Of a stretch of DNA of 64,000 bases, positions 48,445 through 60,399 are shown piece by piece. The DNA is from Norana najaformis (lineage: Eukaryota > Annelida > Clitellata > Crassiclitellata > Hormogastridae): positions 18,656,049 through 18,720,048 of the forward strand of contig OZ029914.1 of assembly GCA_964023275.1 (NCBI GenBank), given 5' to 3'. The notes beneath the pieces were generated by a model, which did not search any database, had not been told where the DNA came from, and saw nothing but the letters and a program-made list of their open reading frames with translations. The translations under genes and the position numbers were made by a program. The stretch's first letter is position 1. Each line of letters starts with the position of its first letter.

Positions 48445-49451
48445 GTTCCTGACGCCAGCCGTTGGCAGCAGTGAGTGCGAACAAATAATCTCCACTGTTC
48501 AGAGAACATATATGTAGGTATATAAACATGTATATATATATATATATATGCACCTATGTATATTCACTGTTATATACATACGCATGTATCGCTGTATGTG
48601 ATGTTATGGAACACCAGCGAGATTTCTCCGAGTACTCGGAAAAAACCCGATCCCTCAAACCGCGTTTCTACTTAGGATAGTTGTAAGCTCCTATGAAAAT
48701 TCATATTCTGACCGCCTTCCCACCCTTGCTCAGTTTCTCTCACCTCTAGCTTTAGCCTCCCAGCATCTTCAGAACCACCCCCGTCAAGCCTGTGACCCCT
48801 CAGCCTCGTGTGAAGCCCTCGTGGCAGGCGCCAGGTGGCGTTCAACGTTACTGACACGTCTGACGCGTGACGGCACGGCGCGGAGGGCGTTCCGACATTT
48901 GATGCAGCGGCCAAGTGGAATCTACGGCTATCTCCCCACCGAACTTAAGCTAAATCTGGAGCTCTGACACGTTTATTTCGCCAGTCGTTTCATTTTACCT
49001 ATAATTAGTTCATTTTTTCTTTGTTTATTCAGAGGAGTTTCGAACCTGCACACCAAGGGTTACGAGGCAGAAACCTATCGGTTACTGTGTTGCACAAATA
49101 TAATAATATTTTTGAAAAAATAGCCCATATAACCGTCTAGCTTCAGATTAAATTTGATGCAAAGGTTCAAACAAGCGAAGTGACCTTTAGAAGGCTAACC
49201 ACCTCTAGCGTGTCTGAATGGCCAATTTAATGAGCCATAACATCCTCTTCATTTGCTGTAGCCAAGCGGGGTGCGAAGCGGGTAGGGTGTCGGGAGGATT
49301 GATAGCCCCGCGAGGCGGTGGACATTAAGGGTGGACAGCGAGGATGGATTTAATTCCTGGCCAAGAAGGATAGATAGGCCTCGGGCTACAGTACTTTTCC
49401 AATCACGAGGTCACCAGAAGATGTGCCAAAGGAAGAGATGGATTGCATAAA
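47613..49451. other. Non-coding, mostly unrecognised
   Basis: TATATAGCGCTC at 47.64 kb; a GC-rich patch at 48.77-48.91 kb with no domain; a GCGGGTAGGGTGTCGGGAGG segment at 49.28 kb of unknown nature. Confidence 0.4.
48355..48505 (-). repeat. SINE-like end with ATC/ACC array
   Basis: ATC and CAC repeats at 48.355-48.442 kb, then CAGTTCCTGACGCCAGCCGT, TGGCAGCAGTGAGTGCGAAC. It is the reverse complement of the end seen at 21.68 kb. Confidence 0.65.
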
Positions 49452-49553
<102 letters not shown>

Positions 49554-49569
49554 TACGAGGTTGATGATA

Positions 49570-49870
49570 ACTGGCGATACATACGGCTAGAACCGTTGTT
49601 TGTGAAAGGGATTTTTCGGTTGGTGGACCAATAGTATTATATCTTGGAACTCTCTCACTTTATCCGTGTATTCTGCTCAGTCGCTTTCGTCATTTGGTTC
49701 TCAACTTACGACTGATCTTTTTCAAATTGCTTATCCCACCATAGGCTGCCTCGCCGTCTTAGTTGACTGGTCATCTGTTTATTGACCTTTTTGCGGCTTG
49801 GATTTGGTGCGCCATCGGGTGATGCCTTGTGCATTAGACACCGGCGCCACAGAAGTTAATAATTATTAAT
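49570..49870 (+). mobile_element. L2-like LINE 3' fragment
   Basis: Retains the last part of the ORF (a RSVQSLSSFGSQLTTDLFQI-like reading) and the 3' UTR with CGGCTTGGATTTGGTGCGCC, ATCGGGTGATGCCTTGTGCA and a tail AGTTAATAATTATTAATTGA. It is the same family as 36.77-37.34 kb. Confidence 0.65.
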
Positions 49871-50284
49871 TGATGCGGATGTCGACAACTGAAATTAACA
49901 GTTGACGTCAGAATTGGCTGTCGTCGTTACGCTAGGACAGAGATCGTTGTTTTGATGATGAGGATGACGACGACGATGATGATATGTCACCCGAAACACA
50001 CAGGGAGATGCATACGGCTGTTAACATCTTACTTGCCGTGGAAAGAGTTCATATGTGCAATACATGGGGTGTATTTGTATGTATGATTTTTAAGAAACAA
50101 CGGCATAAGAAACAGCAACAACATTGTGAAGTACAGTAATCACGAGTCTGTTCTAATCATCATCGTCATCATCACAACCACCACCACCACCATCAACAAC
50201 AACAACAACGTCGACTAACGCAGTGGATGGAAACGATCTCGTCGATAATGTCACATTACACGTCTGTAGCCTAATGGAAACAAA

Positions 50285-50425
50285 TTGCAATGGTCATCAT
50301 CATCATTATCGCTAAAATCGTAATCATCATCATCAATCATCAGTTTCTGTGCCAGCCGTTAGTCATGGGTTAGAATGAATGATTCCTTTCTTGAGGCTGT
50401 GCGTCTATTCCTGGAGATCTAACAT
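50285..50425 (-). repeat. Diverged SINE-like end with ATC repeats
   Basis: CATCATCAATCATCAGTTTC then TGTGCCAGCCGTTAGTCATG. Same family as 48.44 kb with more substitutions. Another ATC/ACC/ACA cluster lies at 50.16-50.21 kb. Confidence 0.45.
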
Positions 50426-51629
50426 TAGCCTGGAGAGTCAGACCATCCGTCGTTCTATGGCCTCATTACGTTTGTGGGCCGTTATGGCAAAGCATGGTCT
50501 GTTCATTCAGTGTAGATTTGAATGATAGACTACGGGTGTCTTGTGTTTAACGAGTGTCTTGTTTGTCCAAAGAAGCAAACTTTGCTTCAGTCGTTCACAA
50601 GAACTTTATGTTATGGATAATTTAGTTAGGTGTAGTTAGATCAAGCGAAAAGTAGTTAAAAATCAAACGCCTTTGTTAAGAGACTTCTGGCTGAACTTTT
50701 CTTACTGTTCAAACAATGTAGATTAGCAAATAGACCAACTGAATCATCAGTAACAAAAGTGGATTATCGTATCAGTATGTAACAAGTAGTGCTGGATTTG
50801 TCTCAGAAAATAAGAGGAAACATTTTCATACATGGATTTAAAAGTGCATAATTATGCCGCTGAAAGGGATAAATGTACAGACCAGACTAAATTGTTTCGC
50901 TGTAAAAGACTAAGGACTATCTAAGAAGTGGATCTGAATAAATCAACTCCAATAACATCTACCTGTACTCTTAACTCTACTGTTCAGACAACGTGGATTA
51001 GCATCATGACAAAGTGGATTTATCATTAAATGTGCAGAGCATAAGATGACACTACTGTTACGTTGCAGTTACTGTTATGTTACTGTTACGTGAGTGATGT
51101 TCTAGGAAGTGATGCACGATGCCACATTCAACCAACATACTAATTAATTACTATGTAAAACAAATATATCCACAAATGAGTTAAAACAACACTGGAATGG
51201 CAGTTTTTTATACTTCTTGACCATAACCTAGTCTAGTCCCTCAACATTTTGACCACAAATTATTACATCCTACTTTCATCCTACTTTTGACCCTTATTAC
51301 TTTTTTATATTTCCAATGGAAAGATATGCAAAGACATGTACATTGGGTCTGTTTTCTGCTATTCTGAAAGACTTCGTGCTCTTTTAAGGTTTCGTAAAGG
51401 CACAATATAAATATTCAGATACATACATGCATGCATACATAAATTTCACCATGCTTTCATATTTTATAATTCAATCTTTTATCAGTTTTGTGGCTTTGGA
51501 TCCGCTGTACAAGCCTTACTCTGCAGTGTTTATCACTGCAAAGTGGGCCTCTCAAGATTAGATCTCCATGGTCTAGTTCAGTGGTTCCATGGAAACAGTT
51601 TACTAAAGAAACGAAATATAGACCTGCAG
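50426..51629. other. AT-rich non-coding
   Basis: No frame above 60 codons and no recognised repeat. Confidence 0.5.
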
Positions 51630-51964
51630 AAAGAGATTGAGGGGGATAAAGACGGAGAGAGAAAGAGATAGAGAAAAAAGAGAGATAGGGAGAGAAACAG
51701 AGAGAGAGAGAGAGGGAGAGAGAAACAGAGAGAGAAACAGAGAGAGAGAAACAGAGAGAGAGAAACAGAGAGAGAAACAGAGAGAGAGGGAGGGAAGGAG
51801 GGAGGGAAAGAAAGAGAAAGAGAGAGACAGAGAGAGACAGACAGAAAGAAAGAAAGAAAGAAAGAAAGAGATGGATGGACAGGCGGGCTGACGAATGGGA
51901 AGTCTAAGCCTTATATTACATTACGGCAGTGGCATGTAGAGCAGCGCAGCAGCAGCAGCAGCAG

Positions 51965-52006
<42 letters not shown>

Positions 52007-52990
52007 GGGAAGAAGTGTAGAAGCTGAGGAGGAGAGAAGGGAAGGTGGTCGGTGGCGGCGAAAAACGGGCGCAATTATAAATGAGTTGCGTGTCGATGGA
52101 GAGAATGCGAGGGCATTGGGTGCATTTGTCAACTTCTCTTACATCGGACGCTGACACTTCAAAGGCCGACGAAGAAGCGCAGCTGAAGATCAGGGAGGAG
52201 CAGTAAGAGAAGTCGGAAGTCGGGAAGGAGTAGGTGGAGATGGAGGAATAAGGAGGAAGTCGAGAAGGAGGAGGTGGAGGAATAAGAAGGAGGAAGTCGA
52301 GAAGCAGTAGGTGGAGGAATAAGGAGGAAAAGAAGATGGGCTGGAAGAACAATGCAGACAAAGAAAGAACGACCGAGAGAGGCAGAGAGAGTCAGACAGA
52401 CAGACATAGGAAAGAGGGCCAGAGGAGGAAAATGAAGAGCAGGAAGGAGGACGCGTATGGAGGAAGAAAGAGCGATAGAAGGATATAACAGAGACAGAGA
52501 CACTGAGAGAGATATGAAGACACAGAGAGGAAGGAAGAAGACGTAACTATATAGATAGAGCAAGACAACAGAAACAAAATGGGACAGACAGGGAGGCGGA
52601 CAGACAGACACACTCATACACACAGACACAGACAGACACAGGCAGGCAGGCAGAGAAATTGAGAAACACGAAGGAGGAAAAAGAGGAATAGCTGGAAGAT
52701 GATGAATGAGAGGAGGAAACAAAGAATCAAAGGAATAAGCAGAGATAGCGACCGGAAAAGGAGGAGGAGGAGGAGGAGGAGGAGGAGGAGGAGGAGGAGG
52801 AGGAAGTAGGTGGAAGGAGGAAGGAGGTAATTCACGGAGAAGACGGGGAAAGAACGATGATTAGCTGAGTTGAAGGTATAAGAAAGAGAAACAGGTATGA
52901 GTTGAGAAGGCAGAGTATACGTATTAAGAGAAACATTTTCGAGAAGGTGTATGGGTCACTGGAAATGCAATGATGAAGAGAATAATGAAG
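51630..52990 (+). repeat. 1.4-kb purine-rich tract with CAG and GGA arrays
   Basis: The plus strand is dominated by GAGA, GAAA and GGAGGA, with a CAG array at 51.94-52.00 kb and GGA at 52.75-52.80 kb. Minus frames rich in Leu, Ser and Pro are composition artefacts. Confidence 0.9.
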
Positions 52991-53159
52991 ACATAAGACG
53001 GAGGCGAATGTCTAGAAAGAAAACAGTGAGAAGAAAAGCTCTCCAATTAAGAGGCCTTCAATTATTGGCCTACCATAGAGGCGGATAACAAATCCATTAA
53101 TTACTTTACTTATCCAGGACTGATAGTTCTGGGGTGAAGTTAGGATGAGGTGTTGCAAA

Positions 53160-53385
53160 ATGGCAGACTTTTAAGTAGAATTACTCAGCGCCATCGACTG
53201 ATGCTTAGTCATTAAACAGTAATTGTAATTGTAATGAGTAACTTCTATTGCGCCGGTGTTTTATTTTCAAACGACGGAGCACGAAAGCCATAACATTAAT
53301 CAGGTCAGTATCAAGAAGGTCAGTCCACTATGGCAGAGGGCTTTGATACTGGTGCTTAATAAATGCAGAATTAATAATATTAATA
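53160..53385. mobile_element. SINE-B 3' end next to an L2-like tail fragment
   Basis: 53165-53225 matches the SINE-B 3' end (CTCAGCGCCATCGACTGATG, CTTAGTCATTAA). The next 150 bp start with AGTAACTTCTATTGCGCCGG and include AATCAGGTCAGTATCAAGAA, resembling the reverse complement of the L2-like region at 12.6-12.7 kb. It ends with GGTGCTTAATAAATGCAGAA, another SINE-B-like tail. Probably nested or recombined insertions. Confidence 0.45.
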
Positions 53386-53913
53386 TAGACATTTCGGCAG
53401 GATGGGTCAGCAGAACCTATGAAGACGTTTGTTTGCGTACATAGACAGCTGTTCGTTAAATATGTGCTCATAAATTACAACAGATGTCATGAAATAATCC
53501 TGTTTCGCACCGAACATAATAATAGTCGCCCAATTACTGTCGAGACTCGGATGGGTCTACGTTTATTGTATATTGTGACTGTTTTGTGAGTGGATATTGT
53601 TACAGGTTGTCTAGAGGAAGTACTTAACACCAGCGATAGTTTAAAATGGCATTGTGTTTACGAGCTACTTACAAGCAGAAACATGACTCACGTGTACACA
53701 GAAACGACCACAGCGGCCAAACGAACAACCGAATTTCAACGGGAGACGCACTTAACAAAACCTTAATTTCAGACAGACAAGTCATCTACGTCAGAATCAG
53801 CATCAACTTCGAAACTACATATCGTGAGTTCGGCAGACCATACAAACAGAACACTGGGGTCGAACACCCCAAAGACCAACAGGGTCGAAAACCAAAACCG
53901 GACTGACTTCACA

Positions 53914-54436
53914 TAGGGCTGCCAACCGTCCCGGATTCGCCTGGACAGTCCAGGAATCGGCCTTGTGCGTCCCGTGTCCCGGATTGATCCCGAATTCTCC
54001 TGGAAGTTGGTGTAAATATCCACTTCACCAAATGTAGTTCTTTTCACACACTAAACTCGAACAGCCAACCGTAAATAAGTTTTACAGAGTGACCATAGTT
54101 AGGTTATAGCTGACCCAATAAATGACATCTGCAAATTACATGGAGGCTATATATGGACTTCGCTCGTGCTGGGCCCTGAAGCCTGATAGGTTACTAGAAT
54201 TTAATACACGTTTGCTCTTGAAGTTGATTCAAATTTTATATATAGGTCATTTGTCTCTTGGTGATTTGAGTCAAATCATTTGACTGTTATTTTTAACGAC
54301 TATTTGCAGTAGTTCCTATAATAGACTGACGCAACATTCGTTACATACAGTGATGAGGACAGGGTAAACTGATACTGGAATATCGAGTGACTGTGTCGGC
54401 GTCCCGGATTGGCAGAATCAAACGTTGGCAGCCCTA
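53914..54436. mobile_element. hAT-type non-autonomous element, 523 bp
   Basis: Starts TAGGGCTGCCAAC and ends with its exact reverse complement GTTGGCAGCCCTA. An 8-bp target duplication is present with one mismatch: ACTTCACA at 53906-53913 and ACTTCACG at 54437-54444. CCCGGATT repeats occur just inside both ends. No transposase is encoded; it would need a partner in trans. Confidence 0.8.
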
Positions 54437-54663
54437 ACTTCACGTCACACACACGCCTATTTAAAGGTTGGCATTTTCCCGGCAGACAATTGACTCTACA
54501 ACGTCTTTTGCACGTGCACCCAATGGCAGCATTCAGTCATTCAATCTACTGTATGTATATTGTTGCGTTTTCCAACACGTATCACTGCAACCATACACAT
54601 ACAGCAGAGGTCAATGAATCGATTTATGTAGCCCATTAATATGTGTTCAAGAACGCGATAGAA

Positions 54664-54947
54664 CAGACGGGGGCAAACTACGGCCCGGACACGTTTTTAC
54701 GGCCCCGTGAAAAACACCAGAGCGACTAGTACAATCGTTCCAGATTTTGGGAAGCTTGTTAAAACATGTTTTCAGCTGCATTTGTCTCCCTAACAATGGC
54801 CAAAAGTTACTTTTTTCATTTAATATTCTTGTATTACACTTGCCAGGTAATCAAGTCATTAGTTATAGCAGTTTCTTCATGTTTGACGATTAATGAAAGT
54901 TTTGAAAATTTGTAACCCGGTCCCCCGAAAAATTGTGACCACCCCTG
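54664..54947. mobile_element. hAT-type MITE, 284 bp
   Basis: Begins CAGACGGGGGCAAACTACGG and ends GACCACCCCTG, so the termini pair imperfectly (CAGACGGGGGCAAAC against CAGGGGTGGTCACAA). A perfect 8-bp duplication CGATAGAA flanks it at 54656-54663 and 54948-54955. Both features are typical of hAT elements. No coding capacity. Confidence 0.8.
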
Positions 54948-55004
54948 CGATAGAACAACAGAAATAAACGAAATAAACAGAAGGCAAGCAGCTTAAATAT
55001 TGCT

Positions 55005-55389
55005 ACAGTTCCTCTGTCTGTCTGACTGTGTCCACGTATCTGCGTTTCTCTGTCTATATGTCTGTGTATGCGGGGTTTTACTATCTTCGTCTGTCTTTCT
55101 TAATGCTCTGAATGAATGTTTGTTTGTTCGTTTGTTTACTTGTTTGTTTGTATGTCAGTTTCTGTCTGTCACAAACCGGCAGTGTGTCTGTGTGTCTGTG
55201 TGTCTGCCTGTCTGATTATGCGTATCTCTCGGTCTTTATATTTGCAGGGCTTTATTGGGGTATGTTTGTATGTAACGTTTATGCCTCCCAGAGTATCTGT
55301 ATGTGAATGTCTTCCAATGTTCTTCTGTGTATATATACCAATGTAGTATTTGTACCACACACACACACCCTCTCTCTCTCTCGCCTCTA

Positions 55390-55432
<43 letters not shown>

Positions 55433-55800
55433 CTCTGTCTGCCTTTATGTGTATTTGCCTGTGTGTCTGCATGTTTGTGTGTCTATCTGTCGGTCAGTCA
55501 TTTAGTCATTCATTCATTCATTCAATCGTTCAGTCAGTCAGTCAGTCGGTCGGTCGGTCGGTCGGTCAGTCTGTCTGTCTGTCTGCCTGTCTGCCTATGT
55601 CTGCCTGTCTGTGTGTCTAACTGTTAGTCAGTCATTTGTTCATTCATTCATTCATTCACTCATTCATTCTTTCATTCAGTCAGTCAGTCAGTCAATCATT
55701 CATTCATTCAGTCAGTCAGTCAGACAGTCAGTCAGTCTGTCTGTCTATCTGTTTGTTTGTCTGTCTGTCTGTCTGTCTGCCTGCCTGCCTGTCTCTCTGT
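55005..55800 (+). repeat. TGTC, TC, GTCA and CATT tetranucleotide mosaic
   Basis: About 800 bp of interleaved tetramers: TGTC throughout, TC at 55.36-55.43 kb, GTCA/GTCG at 55.49-55.57 kb, CATT at 55.63-55.71 kb, and again TGTC to 55.80 kb. Confidence 0.9.
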
Positions 55801-55879
55801 CACCATATCTCGCGGCGTACGGCCGCTTCTGTGGAGATTAAGTAAACGATAATCCACTGTCAGTTGAATGGACGAATGA

Positions 55880-56400
55880 GTCTGATGCAATTGGAAGAGG
55901 ACGAAAGAGAGAGGGGAGGATAGGGGAGGGTAGGGGAAGAGAGCAGAGTAGAGAGGAGGGAAGGAAGCCCTGCGACCAAGTGAAGGAGAAGAAGAGGGAG
56001 GAGGCAGTGGGAAGATATGGGTGGGGAAGATGCTGCTGCTGCTGCTGCGCGATCCATCGTATCCACACCGTCACCATCACCAGCATCAGTTTGGCGTCCT
56101 AATCCATCATGCTCTTATTGAATTGGCTGCAGTGAGTGCTCGTCCCTGGAAGGTCGCAACCTCTTCCCGACCGTCCGTACGTAGGTCGTTTGTCGAAGGG
56201 ACGGAGGCGGTGGAGGGAGGCAGAGAGGGACGGAGAGAGAGGTGGAGAGCGTCGTCGCTCGAGACGTGACTAGCTTCGTAATTACGGATGGAAGCGGAGC
56301 TGTTCTGGGAGTAGGAACAATGGAAGATGGTTGGAGCGGTCGAGGGGAAGGGAAGAAAGAAGGCGGCAGTTTCACGCACGAGAGGAAGGCAAGATGAAGG
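55880..56400 (+). repeat. Purine-rich tract
   Basis: GAGGAGGATAGG, GGAGAAGAAGAGGG and GGAGGGAGGCAGAGAGGGAC blocks, with a GCT run at 56.03-56.05 kb. It is followed by a TGTC/TCTG pyrimidine stretch at 56.44-56.60 kb. Confidence 0.8.
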
Positions 56401-56919
56401 ACCGCGGCGCCCGTGAGGAATTCTGCTGCCTCACGGTCTGTCTGTCTGTCTGTCTCCGCGTCTGTCTGTGTCCGTGTATGTCTGTCTTCCAGTCCGTGTG
56501 TCTGCCTGTGAGTCTTTTTCTCTTCGTCTCTAACTCGCTTTGTGTGTGTTTCTCACTCGTTTTCTGTCTCTGTAACTCTGTTGCTGTTTCTGCTTCTGTC
56601 GTACTTTATTTCTGTTCTTCCTGTCTAGTGTCATCTGAAAACTTCTATAGCGCCACAATCCCTGCCTAGTAAAAACATTCCAGCTGAGGGCAGAGCTGCG
56701 AAAGACGTTATCACTGTCCGTCTGTTCTTTCGCTTTTTTTATCCCTCCAAGTCCTTTCCTTCATTCCTTCGTCTTCTGCTCCCTCGGACCTTTACTAGTA
56801 ACCTTTTCCTCTTAAATTTCCCATAGCGTAGATTGGTGGGTGCGTTGGGATGGGATCCATGGGAAATGACACATAAGACAGTAGGTGTGGATTGTGGAAC
56901 GATTGAACATCGGTGGATG

Positions 56920-57005
56920 GGTGTCGTCGTCGTCGTCATAATCATCGTCATCATCGTTGTCGTCGTCATCATCATCAGCATCATCATCACATCGTTGTTA
57001 TTAAT
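56920..57005 (+). repeat. GTC/ATC trinucleotide tract
   Basis: TCGTCGTCGTCATAATC, then CATCATCATCAGCATC; a chance frame runs through it. Confidence 0.9.
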
Positions 57006-57009
57006 GTTA

Positions 57010-57789
57010 TTATGCGCAAGTAAAAATAATGCGTCAGAATTGAAACTAAACTAAGAGAAAATGAAGTATTGATATCATAATCCTTATCATCGTTGTCCTG
57101 TTCCAAAGTCAAAACGATGATTTTAACTTTTAGACTGTATGCAGTTCAGCAGGCTACTATTTAAGAAAATTGAGCATAATTAAGCAACTCCTACTCACAA
57201 AAATGCAGTATTTCTTCGACGTTTCTGTGACACGCTTTGATTTAACAACAATATTGACAACATTCTCTCATAAATTTCTCACAAAATGACTCCGACTTTT
57301 GCATTATTTGACTTTCGCTGAACTGCATCGAAAGTTTAGTTTTAGCGATATCTGTTAGTTGCTTGATTTTGCTCATAGAGTCCGATGATCAAGTAGGTAA
57401 GTAATCTTTAGTAATGCGTGACACACGCCTACGCTTTACAGATAACATTACAATGTTACAAACAACAATGGATACAGAGACTGTGCGAAAGGTAAGCACG
57501 ATGACCGTTAAGGAATACAGTAATCAGATGATTCAATATAAAATCAACTTTAAAGTAAAGTAAGTGTGGGAGAAAATTATCAGCATTTATAGTAGAGCAA
57601 GCACATATAGAGAGACTTAAAACCCTTCCTTAGAAAACTGGCTAAATTAAATCATAATATGCAAATGATGATGCTACCAACCAAAGATTGCCACGTGCAA
57701 ACATAAGTATCCAGCTCTGCATGCTTTGTCATTTACTGTAATTCAGGTCAAAACGTAAGATTCATTTGTTTCCACTTGCTTATCCCCCG
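57010..57789. other. AT-rich non-coding with an interrupted inverted repeat
   Basis: TTGAGCATAATTAAGCAACT at 57.17 kb faces AGTTGCTTGATTTTGCTCAT at 57.36 kb, and GCAGTTCAGC at 57.14 kb faces GCTGAACTGC at 57.32 kb. Confidence 0.4.
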
Positions 57790-57952
57790 CCCCCGTTGCT
57801 TGACTTCGAGTTTCCTCACCTATTGGATTTCGACCTGGCTTCTCCAACGAATCACGACTTTTGATTATGGTTTCACTAATAGTGACCGTTGATTGATGTT
57901 TCGTGCATTACGATAGCGGCGCTATAGAAGTCATTAGATTAAATTAGATTAG
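57790..57952 (+). mobile_element. ATTAG-tailed repeat
   Basis: TTCGACCTGGCTTCTCCAAC, GAATCACGACTTTTGATTAT, GATAGCGGCGCTATAGAAGT then CATTAGATTAAATTAGATTAG-type tail. Confidence 0.6.
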
Positions 57953-58739
57953 TCTAGAGCATAAACTAGAATTTTAGACAAACAAAGAATCCAATTGCGT
58001 ATAACGTTATCGTAACGTCAACGAGAAACGTTTGTGTCTTGGGTGTTAAATAAATTGTCTTTGTGTTGAAGAGGCTTGTATCTATGCGCTGCTGCATTCA
58101 CATGGTACAGAACGCAGTCGATCTGCGTGCAAACATTTAGTCGTTCTCTCTTAGCTGCGCTTGTGCACATGCGCACGACTTTTGAGCATAGCGCGCACAG
58201 CCGTTATGTCCCAGCGCAAAAACTATTTCGTGAGCGTTACACATTATGATTTCAAAGTTACATTTAGCTGACTGACACAGCTGCTAGCATATTTAACCTA
58301 TTGTGTTCAGAACGCAAAGCAAGGTTTCCATGCCTAATGTTGCAAAACTAAATGGCATCACAGCCTAGGTTGTGAGGTGTCCCCCGAGAAGTTCACATTC
58401 ACTGGCTGCCATGAATATACTAGGCTACTCGGCTGACCATCAGTTGCCACCGGCGCGCGAGTTGTGAGCCTATGAACGCGCTTTTCTTACATATGACCAT
58501 AGCCTCGACGTGTTGGAGACTTTGTAATGCAGAGATCTAAATCCGACCGCTCTCTCCATTAACAGCGTAGTGGATGAGTAATTTAAAGAACAGGTGACTG
58601 AAAACTACTAGCTACCCCGTGTATAAGTATTGCTTCATTTGCGTTTAACAAATCTTCAGTCTCGTGTTGCGCTAACTGCTCTAAACGCCGTTTTTGAGCA
58701 GTCAGCTGACCTCGGTAAATCTGTCCAGTGCTTGACGAC
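57953..58739. other. Non-coding, unrecognised
   Basis: Slightly CpG-rich at 58.13-58.22 kb; no gene or repeat partner. Confidence 0.4.
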
Positions 58740-58975
58740 GGTCGAACTACATCAAGGCGCCTCGGGGCGTGAGGATGCCGGTTCGCATCCCGGTCGTGGC
58801 TTATTTCAGAGATTTGAATCTCATGCTAGTACGGTCAGAACACGGGGACCTTAAAAGGCGTGGCACCCGTTCAAACGGGCAGCGGTGCTGAAGGATCTCA
58901 CCCGATAAATTCATTAAAGAATGAGCAGGATCGCGGCCATGCGATCGCTACAGAAAAACATTTACATTTACATCA
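58740..58975 (+). mobile_element. SINE-A copy with tRNA-like head
   Basis: Head includes CAAGGCGCCTCGGGGCGTGA and B box CCGGTTCGCATCC. Body and ACATTTACATTTACATC tail follow. The A-box region before 58760 is poorly kept. Confidence 0.8.
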
Positions 58976-59312
58976 GTTAGAGAAAGCAAAATTGCCAAGT
59001 TGAGCTGACAATGCCTGGGAGAATGCGTAAACTAGACTGATGAGGTTAAAGACCTCTTAAACAAATACGAAGACAAATAAGAAGACAGCCGCTGTAGCTG
59101 GGTTCACTGAGCCATTCTGCAACCACTCAGACTGCAGATTTTTAGAAGACGATTTGCAGCAACGAAAGGTGTTTGAGTTACACGCGTTGATAGACGCAAA
59201 AAGCTACGACCCTGGAGAAACCGAGATTGCGAGATTATCAGTAAAGTATGGTAAGCTATATACTTGATAAAAAGGACGACGAATATAAGAAGCAAACAGT
59301 ATCATTATTATA

Positions 59313-59343
<31 letters not shown>

Positions 59344-59564
59344 TACGAAGGAGAAATTTAAGATAGGAATGTTCAAGACATTTGACGATGTATATATAGT
59401 TAGTGTCCTACATCCGCGGAAATGAAGAACTAAGTGGATTTACCGCAGTTCGCAAGTACGTCTATTTGTGCAACCTTCCAGGCATCTAGCATAGAGGATG
59501 AGCAGGGCTTCACTGCTTCAGCTGGCTTGGTAGTGACATTGTTTAGGTACACTCAGTCTGCATG

Positions 59565-59700
59565 CCTGACTCCTGGATCTTGACCTGGATCCGAACCCTT
59601 TTGCCCATCGATTTTGTTTTGACTGAGCGCCTGTGAATAAGCTGGTTCCCGCGACTTAGCTTTCGTTGGGCGCTGTAGAAATCTCGAGATTACGATTACG
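59565..59700 (+). mobile_element. CR1-like LINE 3' end (GATTAC tail)
   Basis: Well-preserved 3' UTR: GGATCTTGACCTGGATCCGA, then ATCGATTTTGTTTTGACTGA, CTTAGCTTTCGTTGGGCGCT and a tail of three GATTAC-type units. A SINE-A copy follows immediately, probably inserted at the tail. Confidence 0.7.
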
Positions 59701-59701
59701 A

Positions 59702-59935
59702 TTACAACTGGTTAACACGTGCGTCAAGGCGCCTCTGAGCGTCAGGATGCCCGTTCGCATCCAGTTCGTGGCTTATTTCAGAGGTTTGAATCTCGGGCTT
59801 GCACGGTCCGTACACGGGGACCTTAAATGGCGTGGCGCCCATTCAAACGGACAGCAGTGGTGAAGGAACTCACCCGTTTAATTCATTGAAAAGTGAGCAG
59901 GGTCGAGGCCATACAATCGCTGCATAAAAACGTGC
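59702..59935 (+). mobile_element. SINE-A copy at a LINE tail
   Basis: Head with GGTTAACACGTGCGTCAAGG and B-box-like CCGTTCGCATCC, then the standard body to ATCGCTGCATAAAAACGTGC. It starts within a few bases of the GATTAC tail of the LINE 3' end at 59565-59700. It lacks the usual ACATTT tail. Confidence 0.75.
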
Positions 59936-60399
59936 AGCCTTGTGAATGCAACGAAGGCAAAAATGCTCGATCAACTTCATGATGACCACCGTGACTGTCT
60001 AATAGGAGTCACGACTCTTTTGAATTCAGGCCAATCAACATCACTCGTGTATACACTCGTTGCCAACCGCACACACAAGGGACGCTGTTGTAGAAGTCTA
60101 ACTCGTCCTTAGCCTCTTTCTTTTTTATATAGCGCGAGTTTATAGTCTTTTATTTAGGCCGAATAGATGTGCGATCCGGGTGTCATTGGGGTGGGTAGGA
60201 CAGTGGAAATTCTGAGGGGTAGAAAGAAAGGAGGGGAGCGACGAGGGACAGGGAGTGATCCGTGTATTCGTTACCCGATTAGGGCGCTGCAGACGTCGTA
60301 TCTCCCGGCCGTTCATGTTGCTTAGATTGCATTTTGTTCCGAGGGACATCGCCCCCTGGAAATAACTCACCACCCCTCTCATCCTCTTTCGTCTCATTC

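Noticed and set aside
52159-52722. 187-residue Leu/Ser/Pro-rich membrane-like protein on the minus strand
   Set aside because: It is the pyrimidine strand of the long purine tract. Hydrophobicity follows from composition, not from a gene.
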